In this document: positions 4,509 to 5,828 of the stretch, piece by piece
Layout: each line of letters begins with the position of its first letter
How positions within the stretch are numbered: the first letter of the stretch is position 1
NCBI GenBank assembly: GCA_021819225.1
Contig: JAKARU010000054.1
Span: forward strand, 1 to 5,828
Direction of reading: 5' to 3'
Length of the DNA stretch: 5,828 nt
Source of the DNA: Thermoplasmata archaeon
Lineage (GTDB): Archaea > Thermoplasmatota > Thermoplasmata > Thermoplasmatales > Thermoplasmataceae
The notes under the pieces: generated by a model
The model's input: only the letters and a program-made list of their open reading frames with translations
What the model was told of the DNA's origin: nothing
Database searches by the model: none
Position numbers and translations under genes: made by a program

Positions 4509-5548
4509 TTCGAACACACATTATTTCAGCGTTTATCCTTATTGCATTCATAAGTTTGGTTCTTCCAGTTGCACATGTGCAGACTGAACCGCAAAAGGGG
4601 GCATTTTTCAATTATGATGAATATATCCAGGTAAATGATGGCAAGGGAAATTACAGTGGCTATTACTGTAATGCATGGGTAAATGGGACAGAATCGGTTA
4701 CTCAGTTGCTACAGGAGCAGAGAGTATCAATGGATTATAATTATTCTTGTGCAGTGAGATCGAGTGATTACAATTATTTTAATAACCAGATGGCCAGGGG
4801 AAATTTCACATTTTCTAGCAAAAACTGCAGTTATACATATGGGACGGATAACGAAACAGGTTACGTAAATCCACATGTTTGGTTTTATACAAATGTGTCC
4901 ATTCCTGTCAATGGAGAAAAAGAAGTCCTGAACACTGAAATGAAAGTTGTCTCCACTGATTACACTTATTCACCTGGTGGAACTAATGGCGATATTACGA
5001 CTATATATCTACAGGGAAACGGGACGTATGTAAGGAACGATTCCTTTGGTATCTTCAATGCAACCTATACCTGGAACGCCTATTATGATAAATCTTCCGG
5101 ATTCATAGTCGCTTATAATTACAAGGAGGTAGATTCAAACGGACATGGAGATGGATTCACCTGTACGAATACCCTGTATGTAAAGGATTCAAGCTATGGT
5201 GTCAGCATCTCTCCAATAACAGTGAATAACCAGAAATCGGCACCCTTTCCATATTTGGAACTTGCTTTAGTTCTGGTATTCATTCTTGCAGTAATAGTAA
5301 TAATAGCATTGGCTGTCAATAAGGGAAATAAAAATAAGATAAAGAAACATTCCACCATTGGAGGTAATTTAAGAATGACTGAAAACAACGAAGATAAAAA
5401 CAAAACTGATATACACTTAAACCCTGAATCCAAGGAAACAGAACAGGTTGTGATAAAGGAAGTCGTTAAGGTCAAATGTCAGTACTGTGGTGCACTCATT
5501 GACTCTACGGCAGAGAAGTGTCCTTACTGTGGGGCGCCAAGGAATTAA
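4505..5548 (+). CDS. Type I membrane protein: sequon-rich ectodomain, one TM helix, cytoplasmic zinc ribbon
   Basis: The 347-residue product begins with a Sec-type signal peptide (residues 1 to about 25, ISAFILIAFISLVLPVA). Residues about 27-248 form a Tyr/Asn-rich ectodomain with ten N-x-S/T sequons (N49, N60, N79, N100, N107, N116, N130, N172, N178, N185) and four cysteines (55, 82, 108, 220). Its later part (TYTWNAYYDKSSGFIVAYNY) looks beta-rich. A transmembrane helix spans about 249-271 and is followed by a Lys-rich stop-transfer segment. A charged cytoplasmic tail ends in a zinc ribbon, C325-x2-C328-x10-C339-x2-C342. The ATG at 4505 is chosen because it overlaps the previous stop, has GGTGG 9 nt upstream and gives a proper signal peptide; an in-frame ATG at 4430 lies inside the previous gene. 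Dense sequons suggest heavy N-glycosylation, as on acidophile surface proteins. The function is unknown; a surface sensor passing a signal to a cytoplasmic zinc ribbon is inferred. Confidence 0.88.
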   Translation: MIRTHIISAFILIAFISLVLPVAHVQTEPQKGAFFNYDEYIQVNDGKGNYSGYYCNAWVNGTESVTQLLQEQRVSMDYNYSCAVRSSDYNYFNNQMARGNFTFSSKNCSYTYGTDNETGYVNPHVWFYTNVSIPVNGEKEVLNTEMKVVSTDYTYSPGGTNGDITTIYLQGNGTYVRNDSFGIFNATYTWNAYYDKSSGFIVAYNYKEVDSNGHGDGFTCTNTLYVKDSSYGVSISPITVNNQKSAPFPYLELALVLVFILAVIVIIALAVNKGNKNKIKKHSTIGGNLRMTENNEDKNKTDIHLNPESKETEQVVIKEVVKVKCQYCGALIDSTAEKCPYCGAPRN

Positions 5549-5556
5549 AGGTTTAC

Positions 5557-5589
5557 TCTGTATATTATGATCGCCGGTAGTTATACAGA
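5557..5589. terminator. Inverted repeat between the convergent gene ends
   Basis: TCTGTATA (5557-5564) and TATACAGA (5582-5589) are perfect 8-bp inverted arms around a 17-nt loop. The repeat starts 8 nt after the operon stop and runs over the stop codon of the convergent acetyltransferase gene. It might mark or stabilise the 3' ends of both transcripts. No long T tract follows, so terminator function is uncertain. Confidence 0.3.
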
Positions 5590-5828
5590 ATGCCTTCTAT
5601 TTTAAAGCCCTGGTCAGTTGCTATTTTCTGTGAATAGATACTTTGCTCAGGAATTTCTGATGTGACCGCATTCATGCCCCATTGAACTGCATAATACAAC
5701 CTGGATATCAATAGATCCTTTCCGATGGAAATATGCCTGTATCCAGGTTCAACATACAGGCTATGCAATCTTGCTACCTTCAAGAATGAAGAAATCCAGC
5801 CCATGCCAACGATCCGGTTATCTACCTC
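5565..5828 (-). CDS. GNAT-family N-acetyltransferase, C-terminal part (5' end beyond window)
   Basis: This is an acetyl-CoA-dependent acetyltransferase; the substrate is not determinable. The frame is open to the right edge, giving 87 residues up to the TAA at 5567-5565; the ATG at 5804 is internal, not the start. The segment opens with a typical GNAT strand (DNRIVGMGWISS). Motif A follows as LYVEPGYRHISIGKDLL, where the acetyl-CoA pyrophosphate loop, normally R/Q-x-x-G-x-G/A, reads RHISIG, with Ser in place of the first Gly. The C-terminal motif B region is seen as IYSQKIATDQGFKIEGILYNYRRS, with the usual GFk-eG-l-nYR pattern. It is convergent with the three-gene operon, with 16 nt between stop codons, and is probably unrelated to it. 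Confidence 0.85.
   Translation of the reverse strand, partial: EVDNRIVGMGWISSFLKVARLHSLYVEPGYRHISIGKDLLISRLYYAVQWGMNAVTSEIPEQSIYSQKIATDQGFKIEGILYNYRRS

Noticed and set aside
5194..5475. Minus-strand open frame of 93 codons opposite the TM and tail of the membrane protein
   Set aside because: It is antisense to the transmembrane and zinc-ribbon coding region and shows no family features.
1..5828. CRISPR array or intact insertion sequence
   Set aside because: No regularly spaced direct repeats, no transposase gene and no paired terminal inverted repeats were seen; only the short IS-end-like segment near 1421-1475 remains.

Overview
The window looks like a chromosomal segment of a Thermoplasmata-type archaeon (Thermoplasmatales such as Thermoplasma, Ferroplasma, Cuniculiplasma or relatives). 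The grounds are a LysW-dependent amino-acid biosynthesis pair, archaeal TATA boxes with an apparently leaderless gene, a tRNA gene with no encoded CCA, heavy AGA/AGG arginine use, modest GC, and an envelope protein rich in N-glycosylation sequons. Species cannot be named from the sequence alone.

Layout. (1) Positions 1-1062, minus strand: lysW, the small amino-group carrier protein ending in EDWGE, is followed after 82 nt by lysY/argC, a LysW-aminoadipyl/glutamyl-phosphate reductase cut by the left window edge. lysW has a clear TATA box and a leader containing a hairpin-capable inverted repeat. lysY starts with TTG, and its Shine-Dalgarno (SD) sequence and start codon lie in the loop of a perfect 12-bp inverted repeat. 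(2) Positions 1063-1538: about 475 nt without an intact gene, made up of the lysW promoter and leader, featureless AT-rich DNA, and a minus-strand segment resembling the right end of an IS200/IS605 tnpB element (guide-RNA-type hairpin) followed by a T8 tract. (3) Positions 1539-1623, minus strand: tRNA-Leu(CAA) with its own promoter. (4) Positions 1624-1799: a divergent promoter region. (5) Positions 1800-5548, plus strand: a tightly packed three-gene operon of unknown function. (6) Positions 5565-5828, minus strand: the C-terminal part of a GNAT acetyltransferase, convergent with the operon and 16 nt from it.

The three-gene operon is the most interesting part. Its first gene encodes a 391-aa protein with faint protein-kinase-like (SelO-like) features. 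Its second encodes a protein with a possible winged-helix N-terminus whose wing appears interrupted by a long coiled coil, then about six 36-40-residue helical repeats and a hydrophobic, Gly/His-rich tail. Its third encodes a type I membrane protein with a signal peptide, an ectodomain carrying ten N-glycosylation sequons, one transmembrane helix and a cytoplasmic C-terminal zinc ribbon. Spacing is minimal: the second and third genes share an ATGA overlap, and the second may start at an ATT codon immediately after the first gene's stop. A transmembrane sensing or envelope-linked signalling module is a reasonable hypothesis, but it is inference.
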